DNA from: Chitinophaga filiformis
GTDB lineage: Bacteria > Bacteroidota > Bacteroidia > Chitinophagales > Chitinophagaceae
DNA length: 64,000 nt
Reading direction: 5' to 3'
Assembly: GCF_023100805.1 (NCBI RefSeq)
Contig: NZ_CP095855.1
Coordinates: forward strand, 5,125,001-5,189,000
The position numbers and the translations under genes were made by a program. Positions 53,683-63,519 of this stretch are shown here, piece after piece; within the stretch, counting starts at the first letter, position 1, and each line of letters starts with the position of its first letter. A model generated the notes under the pieces. It saw nothing but the letters and a program-made list of their open reading frames with translations. It was not told the DNA's origin and did not search any database.

Positions 53683-55638
53683 TCAGTGCTCTCTTCTCAG
53701 CGTGATATTCTCTGTCTTACCTAAGATCAGCGGAACATGTTCTGTGACTACGTTATTATAATCCAGTCCATAAGCCTTGGCATCCGGCAGACTTAGTTTG
53801 TCGAGAATGAAATGTACCCTCATTACGATGTTTTCCCAGAGGGACAGGTTATTTTCCACCGACAGGAAGCTCTTTAATATCACGAAACGAAAATCTCCCA
53901 GCAGGTTGCCATTCTCCGGGTCAAAGTATTTATTCTCGATCTTTATCTCCTTATTCTTCACCATCTCGGAAACTACTTTCTTAAACAGGATATTGATCCG
54001 CGGTACAATCCTGAAACCGAGTTTAAAAGTAACATGTACCACTTCCTCAGGCTCGATCACCTGTGCCGTATAGGTGGCGGTATAAGGCTTATCGTCCACG
54101 TCGACATGCACGAACCAGTAAAGGTCTGCTCTCTTCGGCTGCTGGTGCAGAATGGAGGCGATCACGCGGTCTTCCACTTTATCCGGTTTATGGGCGCTGG
54201 TGAGATATACCAGGTGGGTGGAATATTTCGGTACATCGGCGTCATTGCTCAGCTTCGTCAGCACGGGGATATACTTTTTCAATTCAACAAAATTCCTGTA
54301 CCTGGCTTTAAATCTCCTGCCGGCATACCATATGTACATGGTACTGATCAGCACAAGACCGATCATCAATGAGAGCCAGCCGCCATGTGCAAATTTGCTC
54401 AGGTTCGCCACCAGGAAGGTTACTTCAATCCAGGTGAAGGTCAGGAACAGCAGGGCAACAAGCACCACGTGTACCCGCTGGGTATAGAGATAGAAAGTGA
54501 GTAAAACGGTGGTCATCAACATGGTTAAAGTCACCGACAGGCCGAAGGCTGCTTCCATATTGGATGATTCTTTAAAATGCAGCACCATGCCGATACAACC
54601 CAGCATCATAAACCAGTTGACAGCAGGTACATATACCTGTCCCCGCATATCGCTGGGGAACTCAATGCGCAGCCTTGGCCAGACATTCAGCCTGATCGCT
54701 TCATTGAATAGTGTAAAGGTGCCGGAAAGCAGCGCCTGGCTGGCAATGATAGTGGCGGCAGTCGCTATCACAATACTTGGAATGAGGAACCATTCAGGCA
54801 CCAAACCATAAAACGCATCTACGGCCGCCAGCTGCTGACCATCATACTTCATCAGTAAGGCTGCCTCTCCGAAATAACAAAGCAGAAGGGCCACCTTAAT
54901 GAAGATCCAGGCCACCTGTATATTACGTCTGCCTACATGCCCCATATCTGCATATAAGGCTTCTGCCCCTGTTGTACACAGGAAGACGCCGCCCAGTACC
55001 CACAGCCCACCAGGGTAGTTGACCACCAACTGGTAAGCATATAGCGGATTAATGGCTTTCAGCACATAAAAATTACCTGCGAGGTTGGTAATACCAAGAA
55101 TGGCGATCATCCCGAACCAAAGCACCATTGCCGGACCAAAGAAAACACCGATACGGCTGGTACCTGACTGTTGCAAGAGGAACAACACTACCAGGATACC
55201 GATCGTAATAGGCATGATAGGCACGTTGGGACTAAGTACCCTTAATCCTTCAATAGCAGAGGTAACCGAAATAGGTGGTGTTATCAGGCTGTCGGCAATC
55301 ATGAAGCTACCACCGATAATGGCGGGCCACAATACCCATTTGCCATATCTGCGGATCAGGGCATACAGGGAGAAGATTCCGCCTTCTCCATGGTTATCTG
55401 CCCGCATGGTGATAAAGACATATTTCAGGGTTGTCTGGAAGAACAGTGTCCAGAAGATAGCTGATACGCCACCTAATACCAATGGTTCTGAAATAGGCCT
55501 GTCTCCGATAATTGCCTTGAAAGTATAAAGGGGAGATGTGCCCAGGTCTCCGAAAACGATGCCTAAGGCAAGTAATACGCCTCCCCATTTAAAACGGTCG
55601 GGAGCATGTTCGTCTGCTCCGCTGTGTGAGTTGTTCAT
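53683..55638 (-). CDS. kup: Kup-family potassium uptake protein
   Basis: 651 residues. Twelve N-terminal membrane helices with the family signature GIVFGDLGTSPLYTFKAI and GGIFSLYALIRRYG, a cytosolic C-terminal domain (about 460-651, including LTKLSNDADVPKYSTHLVYL). Proton-coupled potassium import through the inner membrane. Monocistronic, convergent with the amidase pair. The length fits bacterial Kup proteins. Confidence 0.96.
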   Translation of the reverse strand: MNNSHSGADEHAPDRFKWGGVLLALGIVFGDLGTSPLYTFKAIIGDRPISEPLVLGGVSAIFWTLFFQTTLKYVFITMRADNHGEGGIFSLYALIRRYGKWVLWPAIIGGSFMIADSLITPPISVTSAIEGLRVLSPNVPIMPITIGILVVLFLLQQSGTSRIGVFFGPAMVLWFGMIAILGITNLAGNFYVLKAINPLYAYQLVVNYPGGLWVLGGVFLCTTGAEALYADMGHVGRRNIQVAWIFIKVALLLCYFGEAALLMKYDGQQLAAVDAFYGLVPEWFLIPSIVIATAATIIASQALLSGTFTLFNEAIRLNVWPRLRIEFPSDMRGQVYVPAVNWFMMLGCIGMVLHFKESSNMEAAFGLSVTLTMLMTTVLLTFYLYTQRVHVVLVALLFLTFTWIEVTFLVANLSKFAHGGWLSLMIGLVLISTMYIWYAGRRFKARYRNFVELKKYIPVLTKLSNDADVPKYSTHLVYLTSAHKPDKVEDRVIASILHQQPKRADLYWFVHVDVDDKPYTATYTAQVIEPEEVVHVTFKLGFRIVPRINILFKKVVSEMVKNKEIKIENKYFDPENGNLLGDFRFVILKSFLSVENNLSLWENIVMRVHFILDKLSLPDAKAYGLDYNNVVTEHVPLILGKTENITLRREH

Positions 55639-55739
55639 AGTAAATATAAATGTACTATTCCTGCTTCAGATATTAAATAAAAGAAAGGTTATGCGCCGAC
55701 TGGCTCGAGCTGCTTGTTCCTGCAAGTTTTCATTTTTCA

Positions 55740-55935
55740 AGGGCTGTTGATACCGCTGCGACGCCAGTATGGGCCAGCGGGCTGTACCCCTTTGCGAGCA
55801 CTATGTATTAAGCAATATCAATCGTATGGGCTTTGGAATCACTATTTAACTCCCTTCAATCGTATAGAAGCTCTCCAAGGGCTAATGCCCGCTGACTCCA
55901 TCTGGCTCGCAGCTGCTTTCTGACTGCTACCTGTT
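55740..55935. repeat. dispersed repeat, copy C
   Basis: About 195 bp: CCAGCGGGCTGTACCCCTTT and GCGAGCACTATGTATTAAGC on the left, TCAATCGTATGGGCTTTGGA and CTCTCCAAGGGCTAATGCCC on the right. Left and right ends are imperfect inverted repeats (GCGGGCTGTACCCC / GGGCTAATGCCCGC). Same family as 15112/16797 and 17122-17596. Confidence 0.8.
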
Positions 55936-55959
55936 TTTATAAGTTTCCGTTTTTCCGGC

Positions 55960-56150
55960 GTTGTTGATACAGCTGCGATGCCAGTATGGGCCAGCGGGCT
56001 GTACCCCTTTGCGAGCACTATGTATTAAGCAATATCAATCGTGTGGGCTTTGGAATCACTATTTAACTCCCATCAATCGTATTGGGGCTCTCCAAGGGCT
56101 AATGCCCGCTGGCTCCATCTGGCTCGCAGCTGCTTCCTGGCTGCCATCTA
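55960..56150. repeat. dispersed repeat, copy D
   Basis: Direct, almost identical duplicate of copy C, beginning with GTTGATACAGCTGCGATGCC and ending in GCTCGCAGCTGCTTCCTGG. The remaining 55639-55739 and 56151-56266 show no gene. Confidence 0.8.
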
Positions 56151-56266
56151 TCAACTATGGGAGCAGGGCGGATGATTATTATACTACATAGGACATTGCC
56201 CATGCGTACAGGAGCAGGAACGGAAGGCGTATGACAATTTTCTGAGCACATCTGCAACCATCATTG

Positions 56267-56869
56267 TCAGCGGGTCAACTGGGCCAGCCATACGGTGGCG
56301 TTACATTCGGGGTCATCCTCCTGGTACTTCAATACACGAAAACCGTTTGCCTCCAGTACCGATTGATATTGATCCTTATCCAGGGATGCATGGAACAGGT
56401 GCTCTCCCCCGTTCTCACCCCATGCCTCACCATATTCATTGCCTGAAGTAAATAACAGGACGCCATTCTTATTCAAATGATCTCTGAAGACATTGAACAT
56501 CGCCGGTTGGTCTGCCGAAGGCAGATGAAAAAAGCTATGCCATGCAATGATGGCATCGAATGTCCTGTTCAGCGAAAGGGCCCGCATGTCGGCTTGTATA
56601 AATGCTGCTGAAGGAAGATTTTCCCGCGCGATTTCCAGCATACGGTAACTGGCATCCACGCCGGTAACATGTAATCCCTGCTCCAGGAGGTAGCCCATGA
56701 TCGGCATTCCCGTGCCGCAACCCAGGTCGAGCACACTGGCGTCTTTGCCTGTTATATCGATCAGTTTATCCAGGTATGACTTCTCCTTCAGTACCTTAGG
56801 ACGGTTCTCGGCAAACCATCGGGCAATGATATTGTAGGTCTCAAAGACCTTGTTTTTCCTGTCGTCCAT
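56267..56869 (-). CDS. class I SAM-dependent methyltransferase
   Basis: 200 residues. Rossmann fold with the SAM-binding motif VLDLGCGTGMPI (motif I), GVDASYRMLEIAR (motif II region), AAFIQADMRAL and FDAIIAWHSFFHL. No membrane segment. It begins 19 bp downstream of the dienelactone hydrolase stop on the same strand. Substrate unknown. Confidence 0.9.
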   Translation of the reverse strand: MDDRKNKVFETYNIIARWFAENRPKVLKEKSYLDKLIDITGKDASVLDLGCGTGMPIMGYLLEQGLHVTGVDASYRMLEIARENLPSAAFIQADMRALSLNRTFDAIIAWHSFFHLPSADQPAMFNVFRDHLNKNGVLLFTSGNEYGEAWGENGGEHLFHASLDKDQYQSVLEANGFRVLKYQEDDPECNATVWLAQLTR

Positions 56870-56888
56870 GGCTGATACCGGATGTTTG

Positions 56889-57785
56889 TTATGCGCTTAA
56901 CACCTTTGTAAAGAATTCGAATGTGCGTTTCCAGGCCAGTTCTGCGGCGGCCTTATCATAGCGGGGTGTAGTATCGTTATTGAATCCGTGGTTTACACCG
57001 GGATAGATATAAGCGCTGTATTGTTTATTATTTTCTTTTAGTGCTGCTTCATATGCAGGCCATCCTTCATTTACACGGGTATCCAGTTCGGCATAGTGCA
57101 GGAGCAGCGGCGCCTTTATCTGTGGCACCAGCTCCTTTTCCGGTTGTCCGCCGTAATAAGGGACAGCACCGGCCAGGTCCGGTATACGTACGGCCATCAT
57201 ATTGGCGATCCAGCCGCCGAAACAGAAGCCTACTACACCAATTTTTCCGTTACATTCAGGATGTTGTTGCAGGTATTCAAAAGCTGCAATAAAATCTTCC
57301 AGCATACTGTTCCTGTCCCGCTGACTTTGTAGCTCACGGCCTTTGTCGTCATTGCCGGGATAACCGCCCAAGGGAGTAAGGGCATCGGGAGCAATAGTGA
57401 TAAATCCTTCAAGGGCAGCTCTTCTGGCTACATCTTCAATATGCGGATTCAGTCCTCGGTTTTCATGCACTACCACAATGCCTCCCAGTTTCTTCTTAGA
57501 GCCGGCAGGTCTGGACAACAAGGCCTTCATCTTACCTCCGCCCTTAGGTGATTCGTAATAGATATATTCAGATGTCAAACGCGGGTCGTCAGCCCTCACC
57601 TGGATAGCACCCTGGTAATCGGGCATGAGGAAACTCATCAGGGAAGTTACCGTGAGGCCGCCTACGGCGTAAATAGAGAGCTTTTCTATGAAATCCCGCC
57701 TGTTTACGCGGTTATGCGCATAATCATCGTAAAGGTCAAATACCTCTTGTTTGATGTCTTCTTTTTTGATCTCATTTGGGTTCAT
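56889..57785 (-). CDS. dienelactone hydrolase family protein
   Basis: 298 residues. Alpha/beta hydrolase with the DLH triad: Cys in GVVGFCFGGW, Asp in HYAELDTRVNEGW, His in YPGVNHGFNND; the ENRGL motif is also typical. The N-terminal extension contains NRVNRRDFIEKL followed by a hydrophobic stretch (about 40-56), which resembles a Tat signal or anchor although the RR pair lies near residue 35. Upstream of and likely co-transcribed with the methyltransferase. Confidence 0.92.
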   Translation of the reverse strand: MNPNEIKKEDIKQEVFDLYDDYAHNRVNRRDFIEKLSIYAVGGLTVTSLMSFLMPDYQGAIQVRADDPRLTSEYIYYESPKGGGKMKALLSRPAGSKKKLGGIVVVHENRGLNPHIEDVARRAALEGFITIAPDALTPLGGYPGNDDKGRELQSQRDRNSMLEDFIAAFEYLQQHPECNGKIGVVGFCFGGWIANMMAVRIPDLAGAVPYYGGQPEKELVPQIKAPLLLHYAELDTRVNEGWPAYEAALKENNKQYSAYIYPGVNHGFNNDTTPRYDKAAAELAWKRTFEFFTKVLSA

Positions 57786-57859
57786 ATGGATTGCGTGTTT
57801 GTATTTAAAATTATCATAAAAACGGGAATATATTGTAATCCGGGGTTACAATTACACCG

Positions 57860-58605
57860 TCCCGGGGGGCACCCCGGGCTACAAACACGCGGCTCCTAAC
57901 GGAGCCGATTGCCGCGAATAATATCGTTCGTTGATAACGTTTTGTTCGGGGCAAACCCGGGTGGGCAAACGCACACCGGGGTTGAACCCCGGGCTACAAA
58001 ACACGGCTCCTGACGGAGCCGATTGCCGCGAATAATATCGTTCGTTGATAACGTTTTGTTCGGGGCAAACCCGGGTGGGCAAACGCACACCGGGGGGCAC
58101 CCCGGGCTACAAACACGCGGCTCCTGACGGAGCCGATTGCCGCGAATAATATCGTTCGTTGATAACGTTTTGTTCGGGGCAAACCCGGGTGGGCAAACGC
58201 ACACCGGGGTTGAACCCCGGGCTACAAACACGCGGCTCCTGACGGAGCCGATTGCCGCGGATAATATCGTTCGTTGATAACGTTTTGTTCGGGCAAACCC
58301 GGGTGGGCAAACGCACACCGGGGTTGAACCCCGGGCTACAAACACGCGGCTCCTGACGGAGCCGATTGCCGCGAATAATATCGTTCGTTGATAACGTTTT
58401 GTTCGGGGCAAACCCGGGTGGGCAAACGCACACCCGGGTTGAACCCCGGGCTACAAACACGCGGCTCCTGACGGAGCCGATTGCCGCGAATAATATCGTT
58501 CGTTGATAACGTTTTGTTCGGGGCAAACCCGGGTGGGCAAACGCACACCGGGGTTGAACCCCGGGCTACAAACACGCGGGCTCCTGACGGAGCCGATTGC
58601 CGCGA
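57860..58605. repeat. tandem array of a ~115-bp GC-rich repeat
   Basis: Seven copies at 114-116 bp spacing (GCCGATTGCCGCG at 57904, 58018, 58132, 58247, 58361, 58476, 58592). Each unit has a GGCTCC-TGAC-GGAGCC hairpin, ATATCGTTCGTTGATAACG, CAAACCCGGGTGGGCAAACG and GTTGAACCCCGGGCTAC. Fills the gap between the DLH gene and the symporter stop. Confidence 0.95.
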
Positions 58606-58606
58606 T

Positions 58607-60214
58607 TTAAGGCCGCCACCTCGCCAGTCCCAGTGGTGAAAACACGACGAACAGCGCTACCATAGCCAGTAAGAGTAATATGGTATATACATGCCGCCTT
58701 TTCCAGGGCTGAAGATCCACTACATTATTCCATTGCTGTACGAAAGGTTCGCTACGGGGAAACAATGCACCAATTACCAGCATCAGCAATACCGTTGCTA
58801 CAAATAAAATAGCGAGTACGTGCAGAAAATGCAAGCCGGTATTTACAAAGAGTTGGGACACCGAATAGGTGACAATGAAAAAGGTCAATCCAACCTTTGC
58901 TGCGATAGCAGGCATCCGCCTGTGCAACAATCCTACTACCAGAATGGTAAAAATAGGTACACTGAATAAGCCGCTCACTGTCTGAATATACGTGTACAGT
59001 CCCTGTTCGGCAAAGACAATAAAGGGTGCTATCAGCATTGCCAGCAGGCATACCAGTAATTCAAATCGCCTGCTTACCCGCACCACCTCATGTTCACTCA
59101 CCGTTTCCCGGCGCCATGCCTTGAATGGTTTGTACAGGTTCAGCACGAAGAGGGTGCTGGTACTGTTCAATCCTGCATTGAAGGTGGTCAGCGCTGCTCC
59201 AAAGGTGATAGCCGCGATAAAGCCTGTCAGTACCGGAGAGCTGACATCGCTGACGATCCGCGGGAATACTTCTGCCGTATTACTCAGGTGTGGGTAGAGC
59301 TGCACAGCGATCAGGCCGGGAATATTCAGCAATAAGGGTGAGATGATCTTACCCAGGCATGCCACTGCGATGCCCTTCTGGCTTTCGGCCAGACTACGTG
59401 AGGCCAGCGCCTGCTGTACGATGTATTGTTCGGTACCCCAATAATAAAGGTTTACCAGGAACATGCCGGTGAAGATGGTGGGAAAAGGCACCGCATCCTT
59501 AGGGCCACCAATGGCATTAAAGTGATCCCGCCGTGAGGCCAGCAGCATTTCAAGACCTGTGCCGGCAGAACCGTGCCCCAGGTATTTCAGCGCCACATAA
59601 GGTAACAATATACCTCCTGCAAACATCCCAACGCCCAATACTGTGTCTGAAATGGCCACGGCCTTCAATCCCCCCAGCACTGTATAAAGACAACCGATCA
59701 GTCCTATGAGCCAGACCAGTATCCAGATAGTGGCCCAGTAACTGATATGCAGCGCATCTGATAAACCAAACAGGCCGTTAAATGCTATAGCCCCGCTGTA
59801 CAGCACAGAGGGTAACATATTGACGATATAACTGATCAGGAAAATGACTGATACAAAACGTTTGGTGCCAATATCGTAACGTTCTTCGAGGAAGTCGGGG
59901 GTAGTGGAAATGCCGCTGCGGAGATATACCGGCATGATAAACTCGGAGACTAACAACATGGCCAGTACGGAAGACAGTCCCCAGGCCATGACGCTCATGT
60001 TGTTGGTGTATACCAGTTCATTCTCGCCAATGAACTGTACTGCGCTGATATTGGTAAAGAAGAGGGCTCCTCCTACTACCAGGAATCCCAGGTTACGGTT
60101 GGCGAAAAAAAGGCCCGCAGCAGTCTGCAGGTTCTCTTTCCGGGTTTTATACCAGGAGATCACCGCCACCAGGATGGTAACCAGCAGGAAACTCAGTAAG
60201 GCGCCAACGTTCAT
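58607..60214 (-). CDS. sodium:solute symporter (SSS family)
   Basis: 535 residues, about 13-14 membrane helices. Typical SSS/SGLT features: FFANRNLGFLVVGGALFFTN with ISAVQFIGENELVYTNNMS, YTVLGGLKAVAISDTVLGVG and GAALTTFNAGLNSTSTLFV. Imports a sugar with sodium; placed 4 bp after the GntR regulator and downstream of GH36, so galactose or an alpha-galactoside is likely (inference). The stop codon lies within a few bases of the tandem array. Confidence 0.94.
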   Translation of the reverse strand: MNVGALLSFLLVTILVAVISWYKTRKENLQTAAGLFFANRNLGFLVVGGALFFTNISAVQFIGENELVYTNNMSVMAWGLSSVLAMLLVSEFIMPVYLRSGISTTPDFLEERYDIGTKRFVSVIFLISYIVNMLPSVLYSGAIAFNGLFGLSDALHISYWATIWILVWLIGLIGCLYTVLGGLKAVAISDTVLGVGMFAGGILLPYVALKYLGHGSAGTGLEMLLASRRDHFNAIGGPKDAVPFPTIFTGMFLVNLYYWGTEQYIVQQALASRSLAESQKGIAVACLGKIISPLLLNIPGLIAVQLYPHLSNTAEVFPRIVSDVSSPVLTGFIAAITFGAALTTFNAGLNSTSTLFVLNLYKPFKAWRRETVSEHEVVRVSRRFELLVCLLAMLIAPFIVFAEQGLYTYIQTVSGLFSVPIFTILVVGLLHRRMPAIAAKVGLTFFIVTYSVSQLFVNTGLHFLHVLAILFVATVLLMLVIGALFPRSEPFVQQWNNVVDLQPWKRRHVYTILLLLAMVALFVVFSPLGLARWRP

Positions 60215-60218
60215 ATGA

Positions 60219-61238
60219 TCAAAGCGAGTTACGTCTGATCAGCTTCGTGGGAAGGACCTCGTGTACCGGTTCCCGGCTCAGGACTGCCTGTGCAGCCCGT
60301 TTCCCCATATCACTGAAGCTGACAGAATACGTAGTGATACCATTGCCAACGAGCTCTTTTACCGGCTCATCGTTGTGCGAAAGTATACCAATATCCTTAC
60401 CCGGTTTTATTTTTTTTGCTGCACAGTCCCTTAACAGGTTCCAGAGCTCTGCGTTCTCATTCACATAATATACGACGCCCTTTTCAACAGAGCCAGGCTC
60501 ATATTCGCGTAATACCTTTCCTTTAATATGATGCGCCTTTATGAACCGCTGGAAGGACTTTACTATCTCGGGCGGGAAAAGAGAATCCGGATTGTGGAAG
60601 AATACCATCTTATCAAACTTCTTAATCACCGGGGCCAGTTCTTCGAAAATGGTATAGGAAGACTTTTCAAATTCCTGCACGACATACTGGAAATCTCCTT
60701 CCAGCGGTTCATAACGGTCAAACATCAGCAATTTCTGACGGGGTATGGTGTTCAGCAACTCCCTTGTGCGGGGATGATGGATAGGAGAAATCACATACAT
60801 ACCATAGTGGCGGTTCCTTACCATGGCAAACATGGTTTCAAACACCTCTATGTTACCATGGTGGAAGAATACGTCCAGGTGTACATTCGGCCCCAGCTCA
60901 TTGCGGAAGCTGCGGTAGAATTGTTCCTGGAAGGTGTCGATCGTATACATGAGCAAGGCTACCTTGAGCGACTGCTGGGTATTATCGTCAGAGACAAAGT
61001 ACCCCAGGCGATTCTTGGACTCTATCAGTCCGCGGTTCTGCAGCTCCCGGTAACCCTTGATCACGGTTTCCCGGGCATAGCCCAAACCGGAGATCATAGC
61101 ATTCACAGAAGGCAGGGCATCGCCCACACAGATGATTTTCTCATTGATAGCATTGACAATCCCTTCCACAAAGCGCTCGTGCTTTGAGTAGGAAGGTATG
61201 TCATCGAGTTCCTGTATCTTTTCAAAAATCGTATTCAT
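60219..61238 (-). CDS. GntR-type DNA-binding / LacI-type sensor regulator
   Basis: 339 residues. Winged helix of GntR type at the N-terminus (about 15-80: ALPSVNAMISGLGYARETVI and KGYRELQNRGLIESKNRLGY). The rest is a periplasmic-binding-like sensor (IGILSHNDEPVKELVGNG and TTYSVSFSDMGKRAAQAVLS). It lies between GH36 and the symporter in one operon (36 and 4 bp gaps), so it probably senses the operon's sugar. Confidence 0.92.
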   Translation of the reverse strand: MNTIFEKIQELDDIPSYSKHERFVEGIVNAINEKIICVGDALPSVNAMISGLGYARETVIKGYRELQNRGLIESKNRLGYFVSDDNTQQSLKVALLMYTIDTFQEQFYRSFRNELGPNVHLDVFFHHGNIEVFETMFAMVRNRHYGMYVISPIHHPRTRELLNTIPRQKLLMFDRYEPLEGDFQYVVQEFEKSSYTIFEELAPVIKKFDKMVFFHNPDSLFPPEIVKSFQRFIKAHHIKGKVLREYEPGSVEKGVVYYVNENAELWNLLRDCAAKKIKPGKDIGILSHNDEPVKELVGNGITTYSVSFSDMGKRAAQAVLSREPVHEVLPTKLIRRNSL

Positions 61239-61274
61239 TCCAACAGATTGATTTATTCGCTCAGCGCTTCATGG

Positions 61275-63458
61275 CTATTCTACCACTTCCAGCTCCAATA
61301 TACGACTATGTAATTTAATTGTCGTAAACACATCTAATCCCACTTTCATCAGGTAATCGCCGGAATAGACCTTTGCATTGAATGCATCATCGGGATTTTT
61401 TCCCGGCATCAGGTTGATCTCCTTCACGCGGTACTTCGCTGCAGGGTTCAGGCCCTGACACTGTACTGCCAGCAGGTTCTCACCGAAACGGGGATGAATA
61501 TCGTATGCATACAGGATAGCCTGTTTCTTTGATTCACTCACGTACATAGTCGCAGTGTGGTTTCCTTCATAAGGAGAAACAAGCCTGTACTGGTCGCCGC
61601 TGAAAATAATGTTTTTTATCCGGTTATACGTAGCTACCGCCGACTGGCAGAAGGCCTGTTCATCCTTCGGCAGTTCTTTCACATTGATATCAAATCCCAG
61701 TTTACATTGCATGGCCACATCTACACGGAACTTGATACCGGCGTCATGATTCCAGCTGGTGACGTGGGCAGCAATAGCTTTTGAAGGGAAGAACTGGGAG
61801 TATCCCCACTGGATAAACAGACGCTCGATCGGATCTGTATTATCGCTGGGCCAGAACTCGGTGAAGTAGCGGAGCCCTTCGTAATCGGTACGACCTCCAC
61901 CACCTGAGCAAAGCATCATTGGCAGATTGGGATACTTCGTTTTAATGCGTTCCAGCACTTTGTACAGTCCACGTACATATTCAACATACAGGTTATTCTG
62001 CCTGTCTTTCAGGTAAGGCGAGTAGATGTTCGTAATGGGGCTGTTACAATCCCATTTCAGGTAAGCCAGTTGCGGATTCTCGGTCATCAGATGGTCTACC
62101 ACGTTGAACACATGCTCCTGCACTGCCGGATTACTGAGATCGAGTACCAGCTGATTACGGAAATAAAAATGCTCGCGGTTAGGCAGCAGGATCACCCAGT
62201 CGGGGTGTTTCTCAAAGAGCTCACTTTTAGGATTCACCATTTCCGGCTCTATCCAGATACCGAACTTCACGCCGGTCTTAACGGCAGCCTTTACCAATGC
62301 GGGCACGCCATTTGGCAGTTTATTCGCCGTCGGCTGCCAGTCGCCCAGGCCCTGCGTATCGCTGTGACGTGGGTACTTGTTACCAAACCATCCATCATCC
62401 AGCAGGAACATATCTGCCCCGAGGAATTTGGTCTCTTCTATCAGGCCTTCCAGTTTCGTTTCATTGAAATCAAAACCGGTAGACTCCCAGTTGTTCAGGA
62501 GGGTAAGACGGTCGCCGTTACCATCTTTCAGCTGGTAGTTACGCGCCCAGCGGTGCAAATCGCGGCTACCTTTGCCGGTACCCTGGTTACTCAATGTAAA
62601 GATGAAAGCAGGGGTAGTAAATGTTTTTCCCGGATCCAGCGTATAATCTGAAGCGTAGGGATTGATGCCGGAGATCACGCGCAGGTTGTTCTCGTTATCT
62701 ACTTCGAAGGTGAAACGGAAGTTGCCTGTCCAGGCCAGTGTACCCATTAGCACCTGTCCTTCGTTTTCACGGGCAGTCTCACCCAGTCCTACGGTAAAGA
62801 ATGGAGACACATGCATATCAGCGCGGGCGCCCAGTTTTGTATCCACCTCTTTTTTACCGAAGGTCAGTCGGGTAGTGCTCATATTCACTTCCCTGGCCCA
62901 GTCGCCGCTGAACTCTGTGAGGAAGTATTGCGCACGTTTCCAGTACAGCATAGAGGAGGCATAACGGCTGATATTTACAGCCTGTTTCTCGTTGTGGCTG
63001 ATCTCCGTCCAGGACTGGATGATATTATCTTTTGCATAGGCCCTGTAGTAAAGTTTCACCTGCACAGGGTACAGCTGATCCTTTAAAATGATCACGGTTT
63101 CGGTAACCCCGTCTGCTATTTTCTTTTCGGTATGGGACACGTACTGCAATACAGAAGCCATATTGCCATCATTATGCCTGATGCCAAAGGCGGGTTCGAA
63201 GTAGGTATCTGTACCGGATACAGGGTATACTTCCCATGCCTGGCCATCGTTTTTGGACTTCATCTTAGCACTGAGATGCGTATAGTCGTCCGGAGACGAC
63301 AGGCGTGGTCCCAGGTACAATTGAAAGAGGCGGCCGTTCTGTGCGGTCTGCAATACGAGCGCTGTTTCATTGGTGGAGATATGTATGGTCTCCGCCTGAA
63401 CTGCTGTATAGGTTACAACAACCAGGATAAACAAAATGGATAATATCTTCTTCCTCAT
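61275..63458 (-). CDS. alpha-galactosidase, family GH36
   Basis: 727 residues with a signal peptide ending TAVQAE. N-terminal beta supersandwich (about 25-300), catalytic barrel with DMFLLDDGWFGNKYPRHSD, GIWIEPEMVNPKSELFEKHP, nucleophile D470 in YLKWDCNSPI and acid/base Asp in FWPSDNTDPIERL, then a C-terminal beta domain. Full length for GH36. Cleaves terminal alpha-galactosides such as raffinose-series sugars, in the periplasm or outside. Operon with upstream glycosidase and downstream regulator and symporter. Confidence 0.97.
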   Translation of the reverse strand: MRKKILSILFILVVVTYTAVQAETIHISTNETALVLQTAQNGRLFQLYLGPRLSSPDDYTHLSAKMKSKNDGQAWEVYPVSGTDTYFEPAFGIRHNDGNMASVLQYVSHTEKKIADGVTETVIILKDQLYPVQVKLYYRAYAKDNIIQSWTEISHNEKQAVNISRYASSMLYWKRAQYFLTEFSGDWAREVNMSTTRLTFGKKEVDTKLGARADMHVSPFFTVGLGETARENEGQVLMGTLAWTGNFRFTFEVDNENNLRVISGINPYASDYTLDPGKTFTTPAFIFTLSNQGTGKGSRDLHRWARNYQLKDGNGDRLTLLNNWESTGFDFNETKLEGLIEETKFLGADMFLLDDGWFGNKYPRHSDTQGLGDWQPTANKLPNGVPALVKAAVKTGVKFGIWIEPEMVNPKSELFEKHPDWVILLPNREHFYFRNQLVLDLSNPAVQEHVFNVVDHLMTENPQLAYLKWDCNSPITNIYSPYLKDRQNNLYVEYVRGLYKVLERIKTKYPNLPMMLCSGGGGRTDYEGLRYFTEFWPSDNTDPIERLFIQWGYSQFFPSKAIAAHVTSWNHDAGIKFRVDVAMQCKLGFDINVKELPKDEQAFCQSAVATYNRIKNIIFSGDQYRLVSPYEGNHTATMYVSESKKQAILYAYDIHPRFGENLLAVQCQGLNPAAKYRVKEINLMPGKNPDDAFNAKVYSGDYLMKVGLDVFTTIKLHSRILELEVVE

Positions 63459-63519
63459 TGATACAATTTATTGCTTATTGATTTTCAGGAAACGAATGTC
63501 TGTCAGTGAAATATATTGC

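Noticed and set aside
57879..58575. Several overlapping repetitive open frames on the minus strand (FVARGSTPVCVCPPGF-type repeats)
   Set aside because: They come from the 115-bp tandem array being open in more than one frame; no start context, no family and frame changes between units.
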